A stretch of 64,000 nucleotides of DNA from Hymenoscyphus infarciens (taxonomy: Eukaryota; Ascomycota; Leotiomycetes; Helotiales; Helotiaceae), in the NCBI GenBank assembly GCA_001414345.1, contig LLCB01000066.1:62001-126000 (forward strand). The letters are read 5' to 3'. Shown here one piece after another: positions 23,936 through 36,093 of this stretch (its first letter is position 1; each line of letters starts with the position of its first letter). The position numbers and the translations under genes are program-made. Under the pieces are notes generated by a model, which worked only from the letters and a program-made list of their open reading frames with translations, made no database searches and was not told where the DNA came from.

Positions 23936-26420
23936 ATGCCTTTTACTTTTTAATTCTTGTAGATAGATACCCGATTTTAGAAGCGTTCCGGTGGGGAGGA
24001 AATCAAAAAAGCAACATCTTGAATGTGACATGGTATGTTGGGAAGTTAAGAGCTTCAACACTCAACGAGCAATGAATGAAAGTTTAATTCAACATCATAT
24101 CCTACTGATTTTCAAAGCTGGTTTCTTGGTCAGTATACTAGGGTACAAGGGGCTGGTTTCTCGTTTTCGCGTGTTTGAAGAAGAGTGGTTGCAATTCTCG
24201 TTTCTCATTAGCCCTCTCCTAATTTTACTTTCTGTCTTTCACTTTCCCATTTACTATTTCTCGTTTCTATTGTGGTTTTATCAGAAAGGCCGTGCCAGTA
24301 GCCCAAATATAACGGGGCTGATCTAAGATCTCGTTCTATTTTATGTTTTCAAACCACCCCTCCCCTTCCTTGGGAAATTTTATTCTTGTTTTTTTTTCTT
24401 CACGTTTTGTGTTTACAATCACTAGATCCTTGAAACTCGTTATGAGAAAGAGCTTAGCTACTCTAGGCCTAAAGATCTCGTGTACTATTCCTTTCTTATT
24501 TTTTTCAACACCTCACTCTTTCCTCCTCCTTAGTACCCTTTATAAGATGGCATTTCCGTTTCTAGGGATCTGGTAAGAAAGAAAAGCGGGGGGGGGGGGT
24601 GGTTGGCTGAGAGTTTTATTCCGGTTTTGTTTGTTTCTGGGTTCTTACTTTCAGGTTTTTTTTAAAAATGGATTCCCCCCCTCATAGGTAAATATAGAGC
24701 TTAAATTTTCGTTTTTGGGATACGGTATACTGTATACGGGTAATCATTTAAGAGGAAGGGGACCTTTTTTTAAAAATAAAAATAAAAAAACCCTACCTAT
24801 TTCCCCCCTGCGAGCGAGGAATATGAAAGTCCGTTTCTTGCTTCTCAGATCCGGTTGAATATAAGCGCAAGCAATCACAAGCGCAATCCTGGCAAACTAG
24901 GTGCACCTTAAGCTCTCATTTCGGTGTTTCGCACTCCATGTTTTCCTTTCCTGCGAACCCGGGACTTTGACAAGCGGGATTTCAAGATGCCTGTTTTTAG
25001 TTCTTGTAACTTGTTTCTCAGATGATTGATACCTACCTACCTAAACGAACGGGATGGATAGATAGATAGGCAGGCCAACTCTGGACCTCGCTTTTTCCTT
25101 TGATACTTGTTATGAATATTCTAGGATAGCAGTTCCTAGTTCTTTCTCGTTTTGTCGGATGTCTGTCTTAGAAAAATAAAAAGGGGGGGGGGGAAAGTGT
25201 TGTATAGATGGAAAGAAAGGTATGATATTATGCTGTTTCAAGGGTGGGTTTTTTAAACTTTTGGATTTTTGGGGGGGTTTAAGCTCTCTTGAATTGTTAC
25301 TGTTACTGTAGGCGGAACGTGGAAGGTTTTTTTTTTATACGTTGTGTATGTTCTTTTAAAGCTTTGAGCTTTCGGAGGAGGTTGAGGTGGGAGGGAAGTT
25401 CTTTTTTTTTGTTTTTTTTTTGGGGGGGGGGGGGGTATATGGATCGATGAGATGAGATGAGAGGAGATCAAGGTGGTGTTTGTAAACGAATCACGACGTT
25501 TGGAGTGCCGTTTTTAAAGAACTAGTTTTTTTGTTTCTTCGTTCCTGGATTTCGGAATCTCGATTCTTGGTTACATACGAGAAGAGAAGTCTGGCGCAGA
25601 CGTGATGAGATAGACAAGTCTAGGATTTTCTGTTCAGTTTCTCATTTGATGTTCTTCTTATTTGTCAAAGAAAGATGCTTCATGTTTTCCTGTCCTCTCC
25701 TGTTCTCTCTTCCCAGTTCTCGGGAAAGTAGAAATAGGTTTATAGAGAGGGGGATTTAAATTTATACTCGTGTTCTAGATGGGATGGGGTAAGTCCCTTG
25801 TTTCTGATTCTTGTTTCTGGACCCGATCTGGGGAGTGATGTTGTAGATGCTGTTTCCTGATTATGGGTTTTTTTTACATTCCTATTACTTAGTCTTCGTT
25901 TCTCGAGACTTGGAAATTTCACTGGTGGAGATGTGATGGGAAAATACAATTTCTTATTCTGGTTTTTCACTTCACGTCGATCCCCTAGGACACGCGAAAG
26001 CCTCACTTCCCATCTCCCATTCCCCATTTCCCATCTCACTTCTTCACGGTCGCGCGATGGAAATAGGTACCACCCCTACCTATAATGGTACACCTGCGAA
26101 GGTTTCCTCCACGGTCGCGCGATGGAAATTTCACCTCCCTCCCTCTGGTCAAGAAGACGTGACGAACCAGAACACGGGATGACGGACCGATCTGAATTGA
26201 CCTATTCTAGGCTCCCTGGGGCAAGACTAACAACTAACTATTTAGGGGTGTGCTGTGCGTTGAGGTGCAGATTACTTGCAGGTGGATGCGGTTAAAAGGT
26301 TGGCTTACCACCCCCCTTCCCCCCCCCCTTGCGAACGACACAACATGGGTGATTTGTTGATGGGACCCAAGAGTGTGGTTGCTATCTTAGCCTAAGTACC
26401 GGTTTAAATCATTTCCTTGT

Positions 26421-26489
26421 TGGTTGGTATAGTGGATGGTTGGTATAGTGGATGGTTGGTATAGTGGATGGTTGGTATAGTGGATGGGT
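26421..26489. repeat. 16-base tandem repeat, about 4 copies
   Basis: Direct tandem copies of TGGTTGGTATAGTGGA; the first four are near-perfect and the last decays into TGGGTGGTA. Non-coding. Confidence 0.85.
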
Positions 26490-27383
26490 GGTACTGTACT
26501 TGAGTATCGTACGATCGAGGTTACGTGCGGTTAGGGAATTTGGATAGCGGTGCTATCTTTGTTGGAGGTTGTGATTGGCTGTGATTGGCGGTATTTTGAT
26601 GAAGGTGTGGTGCTTTTCTGGATTTAGGACTTCTTTCTGTATACGTGGGTAGGTTGGGCAGTACCTTACTTTATGTTACCAATTAGGTACGTGGTCAAGC
26701 AGTCCGTTTTGGTGTACGAAATTAACTTTACGGGATTTGCGAGTGCATTCAATTCAGGTACTCAAACACAACCTTCCATCGATCGGGTACCTATCTAGGT
26801 ACATTTCACAAATCAAGGTTGTGATACTCCGTACTCGAACAGCGGGGTACCTCCTACAAGGCTTCGCGAAACCTTTCCTTCCTCTCGTCTATCGTCTATC
26901 GTTCGCAATACCCCTCACCCATCGATAAGGACGATAAGCGTCTACTTCCCCAGAAAGAGGAGTCTTCACGGGCCTTTTTGTAATACTTCTTTTCTTCAAC
27001 TCTTACGATAGGTACGGCGATTGTAGTTGGCTGGGTTGGGCTAGTTTACGGACCGGTCTTTCGTTTCCATCGATCCGGTTTCCATCGATCCGTTTCGCAA
27101 TCGGATCTTTAAATAGCGATGCGATACCGGGAGCCGAGACTCTTTTTGGGGGTCTCGCTTGGGAGCAGAAGGTAGGCGCAAAAATACCCGTTGTCAGATG
27201 CGGTGTGGATACATACAGGGCAGGGGGAAAAGCCAAGGAGAAGGAAATCAGCACTAATCTCGAAAATGCAATCTTTCGGACAAGGTCTATTACTAAATTC
27301 GTTGGAACTGCAGTCATCATTTTTCTTCTCTTTATTTTTATGATGGGTGGGTGGTATACTTACCAGTACTATTCAATCTATCC

Positions 27384-27413
27384 ACGCACGCACGCACGCA
27401 CGCACGCACGCAC
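27384..27413. repeat. (ACGC)n microsatellite
   Basis: About seven to eight head-to-tail copies of the tetranucleotide ACGC in non-coding DNA. Confidence 0.85.
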
Positions 27414-27798
27414 GGCTGGAGAAGCATCTCCGAGGGAGAGAGGACGTGTGCGCGCGAGACGAGGTGGTGATCTTGCAAGTGGGTTGTTTGTCAGAGAAGG
27501 AAATCATACTTGGGACGGAGTTGGGATGCCGGGCGGATAAAGATATTAGATTGTAGAGATGGGGATTCTATATGGATATTGGATTGCGGTTAATCGTCGT
27601 CGTTGAGGAAGAGTTTCGTTTCGCGCTGAAGACGGAATGCGATGCGACGGGTCACGGGAGGTCTTGACTGAGAGGGGTATGGCGTGTTTTCCTTGCCGCC
27701 TCAGTTGAACGCCCTCCACTCTTTTGTTCCCTCTCTTAGCTCCGACTCTGACATTTTCTCTTTTTTGCCTTTCTTAGGCCAACATCAAGGCGTGGGCG

Positions 27799-27830
<32 letters not shown>

Positions 27831-29211
27831 GGATGAAAGACAGCGGATCGACGATGTACATCATTCGTCGAAAGATGAAGTGAGGTGGCCAATCAAGTGA
27901 GATGTTTCCTTTGTGAGCCTCGGCCACACAGGGGAGTGAAGAAACAAAGTTGAAGCGGCGACACCTTCAAGTTCTGAACCGTGCGATGGCAGTTTTCTTC
28001 ACTTCCTCCACTCCCAACTGCCCTTCCCTTCCCTCGTGGTGCCGCTTTCAAAATCCTTGCATCCTCGGCTGGAATGGGAATAGTTTGGGTGTGATTGTTC
28101 GATACCCTTGTTTCTATATCCGGCGGCTCGAGGCTGGAGCAGTCCAATGGGAGTTCGTGTTTCGCTGGTCACTGCATAGCTGCAATATGCACGCGCTGAA
28201 GGAGCGTCAACGGCAAGGCGAATCACCACCTCCCACACTCACATCGCCCTTCCTCACCCCGCTCGAATGCCTCAATGCCTGCTGCATCTCACCTCACCTC
28301 TCACCCATCATCCCATGGATGGAGGGTGTGAAGCAAGACTCTGGTTGCCGCCCGGGGAAAGTCCTGCTGGCCAGAGACATTTCCATTTCTCTCTCTCTCT
28401 CTCTCTCCCGGAATCTCCATGTTCTTTTCCGTTTTTCCTGCTCGCACGCGTAACCATCGTTTTGTGAGCCTCATCGAGTCTATCGTTCTTTGTCTAGAAA
28501 AGCAAGCACTCGTCAAGATCTTGGAAATTGGTTGCACGGTCGTCATCTCCAACTTCAATCCTCCCCAACTCCCAACTGCACTCCCCCTCAATTCTCGCTA
28601 CTCAGCCTCGTTGGCAGAGCATCGTGCGTCTGCTCTGCAAAACCCCTCTTTTCCTTCTTAAGCAGCACAACAGCCGGCACTCGCAGCTTGTACTCTACCC
28701 AGGCCAGCACCCAGACTAGTCAACCACACGAACATCACTTCTGCAAGGTCGAGGTCGAGGGCGTCTATTTTCGACTCGACTGGCTGCGAGCTCTGCACAT
28801 TCATTGGGCCGTCATATCAAAAGCGCCTTCTGACTGGTGCCACCACCCAACCAGACTCCCTTCCCTGGTTAGTACCCACGTCTTTCAATTGCCTTGATCT
28901 CCCGAGTCTTTCTCTCTTCTGGGAGTTGCCTCGATCGTCTCAAATTAGACCGTCACATCTTGGAGCGCGCGCGTCCGCACAAAACCCGTCCTGCCCCCCC
29001 GCTACTACATCACACTTCTCTTTTCCTCTGATAGCTGGTCTCTATCTGTAATTCTTTATCTGTCAAAAAGTTTCCTCCTTGGCTTTCACAGCTTCCCTAC
29101 TTCACTGTACCACTGGTTGATTGCTCTTAATTGTGTCTTCGTACGCATTGCACTTTCTTCCTTGAATTACATTAATAGACCTTTTCTTTCCTATTTCACA
29201 TCACCGTCGTC

Positions 29212-30924
29212 ATGTCGAGTGAGTCTGATCATCTAATCCGGAAGAACAGGAAGCTGACAAGTTCAGCCATCACAGAAAAAAGACGGCCGCCACCACTGGC
29301 TCGCACGAGGACGTCGACGAGTTTCTCATCCGACTCATCACTAGAATCCCTCAAGGTTCCAAGAACACCACGATTTGCTGAAGCAACGACTGTATACTCT
29401 CCTATAGACCCGCCGGATAGTAGTCAATCACCCTTTGCCGATCCTCCGGGAACAAAACATAAAACACAATCCCATATGGCTCAATCACAGCCATCGGATA
29501 TTGGCTTCGGCTACATATCACAGAATGATTCTTCGAGGCATGACCAAGGTGTACCGGTCGAGATTCCACAGACTCCTGGGTCACCACTGAAGAGCGCGAT
29601 GAGGATACCGGGGACACCTGGGCGGAAGATTGATAACCCACTGAGTCCAACGTTTCGGGAAGAGCAGATTCTGGAGAAGCACGAGGATATGACGGATAAG
29701 GAGCAGGCAAAGGACTTGGTACGCTTTAACACCAACAGCTTCTCAGTCAAATATGCTAACAGGTTCTTAGAAAATAAAAACAAGAGTACGAATAGCAAAG
29801 TTCCTTCTCCGAGGAGTCAGCTTCAGTTGTAGTCTTATCGTTCTCGCCATGGTCTCGATGACCTTTTCCATCTTCAGAGCCACCAAAACTCTGTCACCAC
29901 GAAACAACCTTCCTCCTTGGGCTGCTGGAACCAAGACTTGGCCTCAGATACTCGTCCTCTGTGTCTCTTGCGTATCATTGACATTGTGCTTGGTCGTATT
30001 TTGGAATTACTGGAGGGGTGGTCACAAGCGAGCTGAGAAGGTTGCCGTTTACTACACCTTATTCGCCGTGGCATTCTTCATCTTCAGTGTCGTTATGTGG
30101 GGTATGGCAGCTGGTATTCTCCAAGGTTCCAAGAACAGTAGCAACAACAAGGATATCTGGGGTTGGTCATGCGTTGATAACAAGAGACGAGAACTTTTCG
30201 AGGAGAAGATTGACTATGCCTTGGTTTGCAGAATGCAGGTATGTTTAACTCCTCCTTTCTTGAGCTGATCTCAAACTAACAACATCTTCAGTCCTGGTCC
30301 CTGGTCTGCTGCATCATCGAAATCGTCCTCGAGTTAATCTCCATCATCCTCTACGCCGTCGTCTTCTACAGATACTACTCCAAGCAACGTCTACGCAAGT
30401 CCATGGACGTCCGCGACCGCGCTCGCTCCGATCTCTACCTCGCCCAACTCCGCTCGCAATCTGCACCCAACACACCAGGTTTCGGCCCCATGTCCCCCTC
30501 CTACTCTACCCACATGAAATCCCCACGCTTCCCACCATCCGCCTACAATCACTCCTCAGACGCCGAAGAGGGATTCGCTGGCGCGAGATTCGTCGAGGCC
30601 AAACCCTCGGGCTCGCTATCGGAGAAGAAACCTTTTACCCTTCAAGCTCCTCCTATCAAAATCCATAACGCTACACCTAAAACCCCACAAAATGGCTTTG
30701 GAAACGCACAGTTACCGCCTAGACAACACGTTGAGGCTGCGCCGGGTGAGCAAACTTATGAGAGTGTTCCCATCCCTGGAGCATACAAATCCCCTGCGCC
30801 TACCAAGACGACTTTTGGTGATGTAGGATTACCACCTGTTGGGGCACCAGGACAGGCTGTTACTAGTGATGCGAGGATTGAGAGTCCGCCTTCGAGTCCT
30901 AGGGGTTGGGAGAGGAGATCATGA
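29212..30924 (+). CDS. Four-pass membrane protein with long cytosolic tails
   Basis: Three exons, 29212-29718, 29771-30238 and 30292-30924, both introns phase 0; the product is 535 residues. Residues 1-170 are polar, Ser/Pro/Thr-rich and likely cytosolic, with repeated TPG/TPR motifs that could be phosphorylated. Four hydrophobic segments lie at about 180-204, 226-247, 260-286 and 327-350. The loop between segments 3 and 4 contains WGWSCV and KIDYALVC with two cysteines. After segment 4 comes YRYYSKQRLRKSMDVRDRARSDLYLAQLRSQ, a basic then amphipathic stretch shared by uncharacterised ascomycete membrane proteins, followed by a Pro-rich tail. The topology resembles MARVEL-like or tetraspan proteins, but no family is claimed. 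The long 5' non-coding region suggests complex regulation. Confidence 0.8.
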
Positions 30925-31361
30925 GGTGTGAGGGGGTTATTTTTTTTTCTTTGTTTAAATCTTTCTACTTGCAACACCACTTTATATATGCAGCCTTTTT
31001 TGGGGGGGGGGGGGGAGTTGGGGTGTTTGAACTTGTATACCATTCACTCGCTAGAGATGGACCAGTTTGGATATTTTGTCACATAATATGTTTTGAGGAT
31101 GAAATGAAAATCTTTATATATATCTATCTGTCTTTCCCTTCTCTTTTGATGTTGACCTTCACTCTTTCTTCCCTTGGCTCTTGCCTTGTTGTTCCTCTCC
31201 GGGGATTTTTGATTGTCCGAATTCGAATTGAACCTTGGAGTCTCTCGAAAGTTCAAGAGGTCGCTGTCTCTTTCTCTTTCTCTTTCTCCACCTTGGGCTG
31301 TCGAAAAGAGCCGAGAAGAACTCCCGACAAGCCGATGAGTTAGGTACACGAAAAGGAAGAG

Positions 31362-31428
31362 GACTCAGCTCAACTCAGCTCAACTCAACTCAGCTCAACT
31401 CAACTCAGCTCAACTCAACTCAGCTCAG
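31362..31428. repeat. 15-base tandem repeat (CTCAACTCAACTCAG)
   Basis: About four tandem copies built from the 5-mer blocks CTCAA and CTCAG. One frame would encode a repeated Ser-Thr-Gln-Leu-Asn, but no gene model uses it. Confidence 0.8.
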
Positions 31429-32604
31429 CTCCCGGGTTGTTTCCCAACTCCATCGGTACATACTTAGTTGAAAACGTACATGCCTCCGGTCCGGGGTATG
31501 ATGATTTCAAGTTTCCAGTTTCAAGTTTCATGATTCACGTATCAAGATTGATTTATTTAATTCTCTATTTCATTAATCCCTTCACCGGGGGCCGGGGGGA
31601 TTGAGAGGGGGGAGAAGAGGGCTGTATGAATTCGTGACTATTAAGTATTTATCCTCAAAAGTCCTTGCTTGCTTGCACTTCCACCACCATTGTTATTGTT
31701 CCATGGTATAGTAATATCTTTGGAGTAATGTTTGAAATATTGATAGAGGAATTATGTTTGAAATATAGAGATATATAGAGATATATATATATAGAGGAAA
31801 ATCTTGAAGAATAGGTACCGCATTAGTTAGGCCTTTTTGGGATGATGGATGTTTTGGGATGATGGATTTTTTGGGATGGTGGAATGGAATGGAATGGAAT
31901 TGAAGGGAATGGAATGGAATGGAAGTTAAGTTAAGTTATCGAGTCTCGGATGAATGAACGATGTAAGGAGAAGCAGAGGAGAAGCTGGTCAACCATTCAT
32001 TCATTCGCCAGTCCTCACGGTACTGCTGCTGCTGCTGCTGCTTCTTTCATGTTATACAAGTACGTACATACGTAAACTTACCACTGACTAGTTGACTGAC
32101 TGACTGACTGACTGACATGTTTTTTTTTGCTTTTTGTTTTTTTTTTGGGGGGGAAAACTACGCCACTCGACTCGACCCCCAATTCCGAATTGTTGTTTCT
32201 GGGGCGCTGCCATGCGGGCCACTGTCACGGCCACGGATCGTGTGTTTTGAGGGTGAGTACGTACGTGTTGGATTTCAACGGTGGATATGGGTTGGGTTGG
32301 GGGATGAGTGGTTCGAGTTGGAGTCTTTGGGGTGTGGGACTGTTGGATTCTTGCAAATCTTGTTATTAGTGTTTTTTTTCCAAACCTAGTTCCTTAGATC
32401 TCGTTTCTTGACCTCTATAAAGCTCGGCAAGCCCCCTCCCCACAAAGGGTTGTACGGCATCCTAAATCTACAAAAGTCTACGGCCAACACTAATCGCGAA
32501 TTCTAAATTATCAATCGTAAAATGTTACTTTTTTCAAGTAAAAAAGAGAATAATTACATTCCCTCTCTCTCTTTCTCTGTATCAAGACTAGATAGTCTTA
32601 ACTG

Positions 32605-32717
32605 TATTAAGACTAGATAGTCTTAACTGTAGTAACTAGCTACTTGAAGAATAGAGAGAGATAATAAGTATCACGTATATAGTAGTGATATCGCTCCCTC
32701 GCTATCGTCTCCTTACT
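32605..32717. repeat. Direct repeat A, first copy
   Basis: A 113-base unit beginning TATTAAGACTAGATAGTC and ending GTCTCCTTACT, repeated almost exactly at 32908-33020. It contains a small hairpin (AAGACTA-GA-TAGTCTT). The same hairpin motif occurs once more just upstream at about 32584-32599. Confidence 0.85.
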
Positions 32718-32895
32718 ATTGTATTCTTTTTATTATTTCTAGATGAATGAGAGAGAGAGAGAGAGAGAGAGAGGAAGAGGAAGAGAGGAAGGAGGCTAGG
32801 GGATTGTTTACTACTTTAGCTAAACTCCTTCTATCTATGCTAGGAAACACTTTCCTCTAAAATGTTTCCTTACTCTCTTACTCTCTTACTCTCTC
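32701..32895. repeat. Direct repeat B, first copy
   Basis: About 190 bases from GCTATCGTCTCCTTACTATT through a GA run and GGAAGGAGGCTAGGGGATT to TTTCCTTACTCTC. Repeated at 33606-33795 with differences mainly in the length of the GA run. Confidence 0.85.
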
Positions 32896-32907
32896 TCTCT
32901 CTCTCTA

Positions 32908-33020
32908 TATTAAGACTAGATAGTCTTAACTATAGTAACTAGCTAATTAAAGAATAGAGAGAGATAATAAGTATCACGTATATAGTAGTGATATCGCTCC
33001 CTCGCTATCGTCTCCTTACT
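32908..33020. repeat. Direct repeat A, second copy
   Basis: Same 113-base length as the first copy at 32605-32717, with a few substitutions (for example AGCTAATTAAAG in place of AGCTACTTGAAG). Confidence 0.85.
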
Positions 33021-33289
33021 TATTTATTTATTTATTTATTACTATTTAACGTTAGGCGGAGTCTAGATCGCGTGGTCTAGGTCCTAAAAAGTCCTAAAGG
33101 AGGGCAAATGACGCTAGAGGGGTGCTCTAGGCTATAGGGGGCGTAAACGAGTAAGCTAATTTACAAAAGATAGTTTAAAGAGAAGCTCTACTTTTGGAAT
33201 AGCCCTTATTCTTAAATAGTTTAACGAATTAGAAGAAGATAAAGGAGATATGTAAAAGTATAAGAGAGGGGAGAGAGAGGAAGTAATTA

Positions 33290-33604
33290 AACTATCTTAA
33301 GAGATAGATCTTTATAAAGAATTTAGTCTTAGTATAGACCTTGTGAAAGAGTTCCTCGGACCCGGGTCCGAAGAGGAGTTAAGGCTTTCCCTCGGCCTTA
33401 GCTAATAGCCTTGGGTCCTTATTGTTTACAAGCCTGCAAAAGAGTAGGTAGAATTGTGTCTTTGCCTTCTTACATTTACAGTTCCCTGACTCTAGAAGTG
33501 TATCGAAGTGGAAGAAGCGAAGGTGGTACGCTGTAAAGTCTCCATGGCCAGTGCGAGCTGCAATTAGCCGAGCTAGGATCTCTCTTGGTAGCTTGAGGGT
33601 CCTA
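33290..33604 (-). mobile_element. Decayed LINE (Tad/I-clade type) retrotransposon, C-terminal fragment
   Basis: Read on the minus strand from about 33604 downward, the translation PREILARLIAARTGHGDF, then AYHLRFFHFD and a cysteine cluster GNCKCKKAKTQFYLLFC, matches the conserved C-terminal tail of fungal Tad-type LINE polyproteins, which carry a GHGDF-AYH-RF motif followed by a CxCG-type finger. Beyond about 33390 the frame is broken by stops while residual similarity seems to persist. The fragment is flanked on one side by repeat B. No intact reverse transcriptase is present; this is a dead relic. Confidence 0.72.
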
Positions 33605-33605
33605 G

Positions 33606-33795
33606 GCTATCGTCTCCTTACTATTGTATTCTTTTTATTATTTCTAGATGAATGAGAGAGAGAGAGAGGGGGGGGAGGGAAGAGGAAGAGAGGAAGGAGG
33701 CTAGGGGATTATTTACTACTTTAGCTAAACTCCTCCTATCTATGCTAGGAAACACTTTCCTCTAAAATGTTTCCTTACTCTCTTACTCTCTCTCT
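33606..33795. repeat. Direct repeat B, second copy
   Basis: Second copy of the repeat at 32701-32895. It abuts the LINE relic directly at about 33605, so either B was inserted into the LINE or the junction marks a rearrangement. Confidence 0.85.
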
Positions 33796-34220
33796 TCTAC
33801 ACTCTTACCTATATTCTTATCTATACTCTCTTAGTCTCTATAATATATAAAAGAATAGAATAAGAAGTAATAGAGTAAGTAGATAGTATAATATAAATTA
33901 TAATTAGCTATAGCTCTTAGAGGCCTTAGTCAATCTAGCTATAAATACTTAACTTTGGCGATTTACGATTGAGTCGTTTTTAGACTTTTGCACTTTTAGT
34001 TAGAACGCTCTAGGTTGCTAATCAGCTTATATCTAAATAAGTCTCTTTTTACCTCTGGTCAATCGAGGTTGCTCCTGTAATTCCTCTCCGGGTGTTAATA
34101 ATGTAATTCCCCAACCTTTTCTTCTTTTTTGCATTTTTATCATTTTTTAACAGGCCACCATGCAAGCACAACTAGTCTCAAGTTCTACATCTTCTTTTGG
34201 CATTATTAGCCAGTGTATAT

Positions 34221-35566
34221 CTACAACCCAGCCAAGACCCGGAACCCCCTCCAAAGATCATCCCTAAGATCCTCCCACCCCTCAATCCCAACACTTATTC
34301 TCAGAAGACTAGTATCAACCGTGGGATCCGTCAAAGCTCTCCACTCAATCAAACTCTCCACACCACCCAAGCTCGTAGCATGATGGAATAAGTCCAGTTT
34401 GCTGGGAAGCACACGAGCCAATCCCTCGTTCTTCAACACGATACTGAAAACGGGTCCAAACCCATTAGGCATCTGCTTCACCAACCACCCATCTTTGATA
34501 GCCTCCTCTTGCAAACTAGCATGTTCAATTCTCTCCAAAACAGTTTTAATAACCTTCGCTTCCTCGGTGGTAGGAACATCCCTTTCACCGGAAAACCTTT
34601 CCGGACGTAAACCCGCATCTAGCCATCTCACAAGCTTGGTCGTATTCTCAGCCTGTTTCTTGACTCGGATTTCGAGAGTTCGGACGGATCGAACACCCAG
34701 CCAACTCTCCATATTGCCCATCACATTCCCAAGAACTAACCGTTCACTCTTCAGCTTCTCATACCAGTTTTCCTTGCTGTGAATAGGATTCACAGTTAAA
34801 ATCCCGCAAAGCATGTCAGAATGTCCTCCGATATATTTAGTCCCCGAATGCATCACCACATCCGCCCCCCACAAGAACGGGTCTTGCAAAGGTGGAGGGC
34901 CGAACGTAGCATCTACAGTCAAGAAAGCCCCCCTAGCATGAGCCTTCTCCGCAAACGCCTTCAAATTAGATGCAGTACCAGAAGGATTAAGAGGTGTCTC
35001 GATATGTATAACATCTCCCGCCTGCAAATCTTCAATCTCGCAGTCCAGAGGGAGTTTCTTAAGACCAGAGAGTTTCTGATGGATTTCTATCACGCCGTGA
35101 CATCCGTGGTATCCTGCACCGATGGAAATGCGTTTGGGGTTTAGGAATATCAGGAGAGCGTGGAAGGCACTTAATCCCGAGGCATAGGTGAGTGTGGGAC
35201 CCTTGAGTATCTCTGTGAGGATCGCTTCGAAGCGCGTGGTGTTTGGAGCTGTGTGGCGGGAGTAGATGTGCCCTTCGTAGGGGATGTTTGGCTAGGAGGG
35301 AGGTCAGCTGATTGTGTGTCATTTTCATTGAATTTTCATTATTTAAAAGTGGGAATTTTTACGTCGTGTTCCGCCCATTTTGTCAATTGGGTGGGATCTC
35401 GATTGTAGCGGAACGTTGTTGATACATGCAGTGGTGGTGCCACATCTTGCCCTTTGTTGAGGAAATCGTCTGCGTGGACGGTTTGGGATGATAGTGAGAG
35501 GTTGGCAAGTCCGTGATCGGAGGGGTCGGTTTGGTTGCCTTCAAGGCCCGGTGCGGAATTTGCCAT
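34221..35566 (-). CDS. Cys/Met-metabolism PLP-dependent enzyme (cystathionine gamma-lyase/synthase-like)
   Basis: Pyridoxal-phosphate enzyme of the transsulfuration family. Two exons on the minus strand, 35566-35363 and 35291-34221, intron 71 bases in phase 0; the product is 424 residues. After a short variable N terminus the sequence shows DVAPPLHVSTTFRY, the phosphate-binding YSRHTAPNTTRFE, YASGLSAFHALL, the cofactor aspartate in FLTVDATFGPP and the Schiff-base lysine in HSGTKYIGGHSD. The GYHGCHGVIE segment resembles the fungal subgroup that includes yeast YHR112C more than classical Cys3 or Str2, so its exact substrate is uncertain. All key residues are present. It is co-oriented with the Mlh2-type gene 528 bases upstream. 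Confidence 0.88.
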
Positions 35567-36093
35567 TCTGAGTCTGAAGAGTTGTTTGATGAGAATGAAT
35601 TCAGTTGTGAAGTTGTCAAGATGTTAAAATATGTCGTGGAAGTCACTCTCGTGTGTCTTGAGTCATACTGACGCCTTTCAAGTTGTGGAGCGTGAAGTGA
35701 ATGTCAAGGGTGGGACTCGCTTCCAGTTGTTAGCAGCCCCGAATTTAAAAAAAGGGGGCTCTCCTTTGATCCTCCTATCATCAATGTTTGAATAATCATT
35801 ATTGATGATGGAAATCTGTAAGAAATGGTTTCATCACTTCAATCCCATAAGCAGACGAAAAGGCCATCACGTGCATCTGTTTAATCACAAGAGTTCACTA
35901 ATCGAGCCTCTTCTGACCACCATCTCTTACTTGTCATTGAATGTATATTGTAGCGTAATTCTATTCAGCAAAGGGGTATCTTATAGTAAAACAAAGCCAA
36001 AATCCGAGTATAATGCAAACCCCGGCGGCAACAAGCCAAACACCGACCTACTTCAAATCCCGGCAATAAGATAGCAAAAAACCCCCGACATAT
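35567..36093. other. Short intergenic region between two minus-strand genes
   Basis: 3' flank of the Mlh2-type gene and promoter of the PLP-enzyme gene. No further gene or repeat is seen. Confidence 0.4.

Larger units (their letters stand above)
23936..29211. other. Long gene-free stretch, 5.3 kb, rich in simple repeats
   Basis: No gene is supported across 5.3 kb. It contains long homopolymer G and T tracts (for example about 24589-24599, 25180-25192, 25400-25435), a 16-base tandem repeat at 26421-26489, an ACGC microsatellite at about 27384-27413, a GGGCAT repeat at about 27793-27833 and a CT run at about 28386-28408. A 20-base direct repeat (ACGGTCGCGCGATGG core) lies at 26045-26064 and 26110-26129. 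The last 300 bases are the pyrimidine-rich leader of the membrane-protein gene at 29212. Confidence 0.5.
30925..34220. other. Gene-free stretch with simple repeats and transposon relics
   Basis: Downstream of the membrane-protein gene are a G tract (about 31002-31015), a 15-base tandem repeat (31362-31428), GGAAT-type repeats (about 31880-31921), CTG repeats (about 32025-32041) and GACT repeats (about 32092-32115). From about 32500 to 34060 the DNA is AT-rich and contains two sets of direct repeats and a decayed LINE fragment, described separately. No intact gene is present. Confidence 0.55.
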
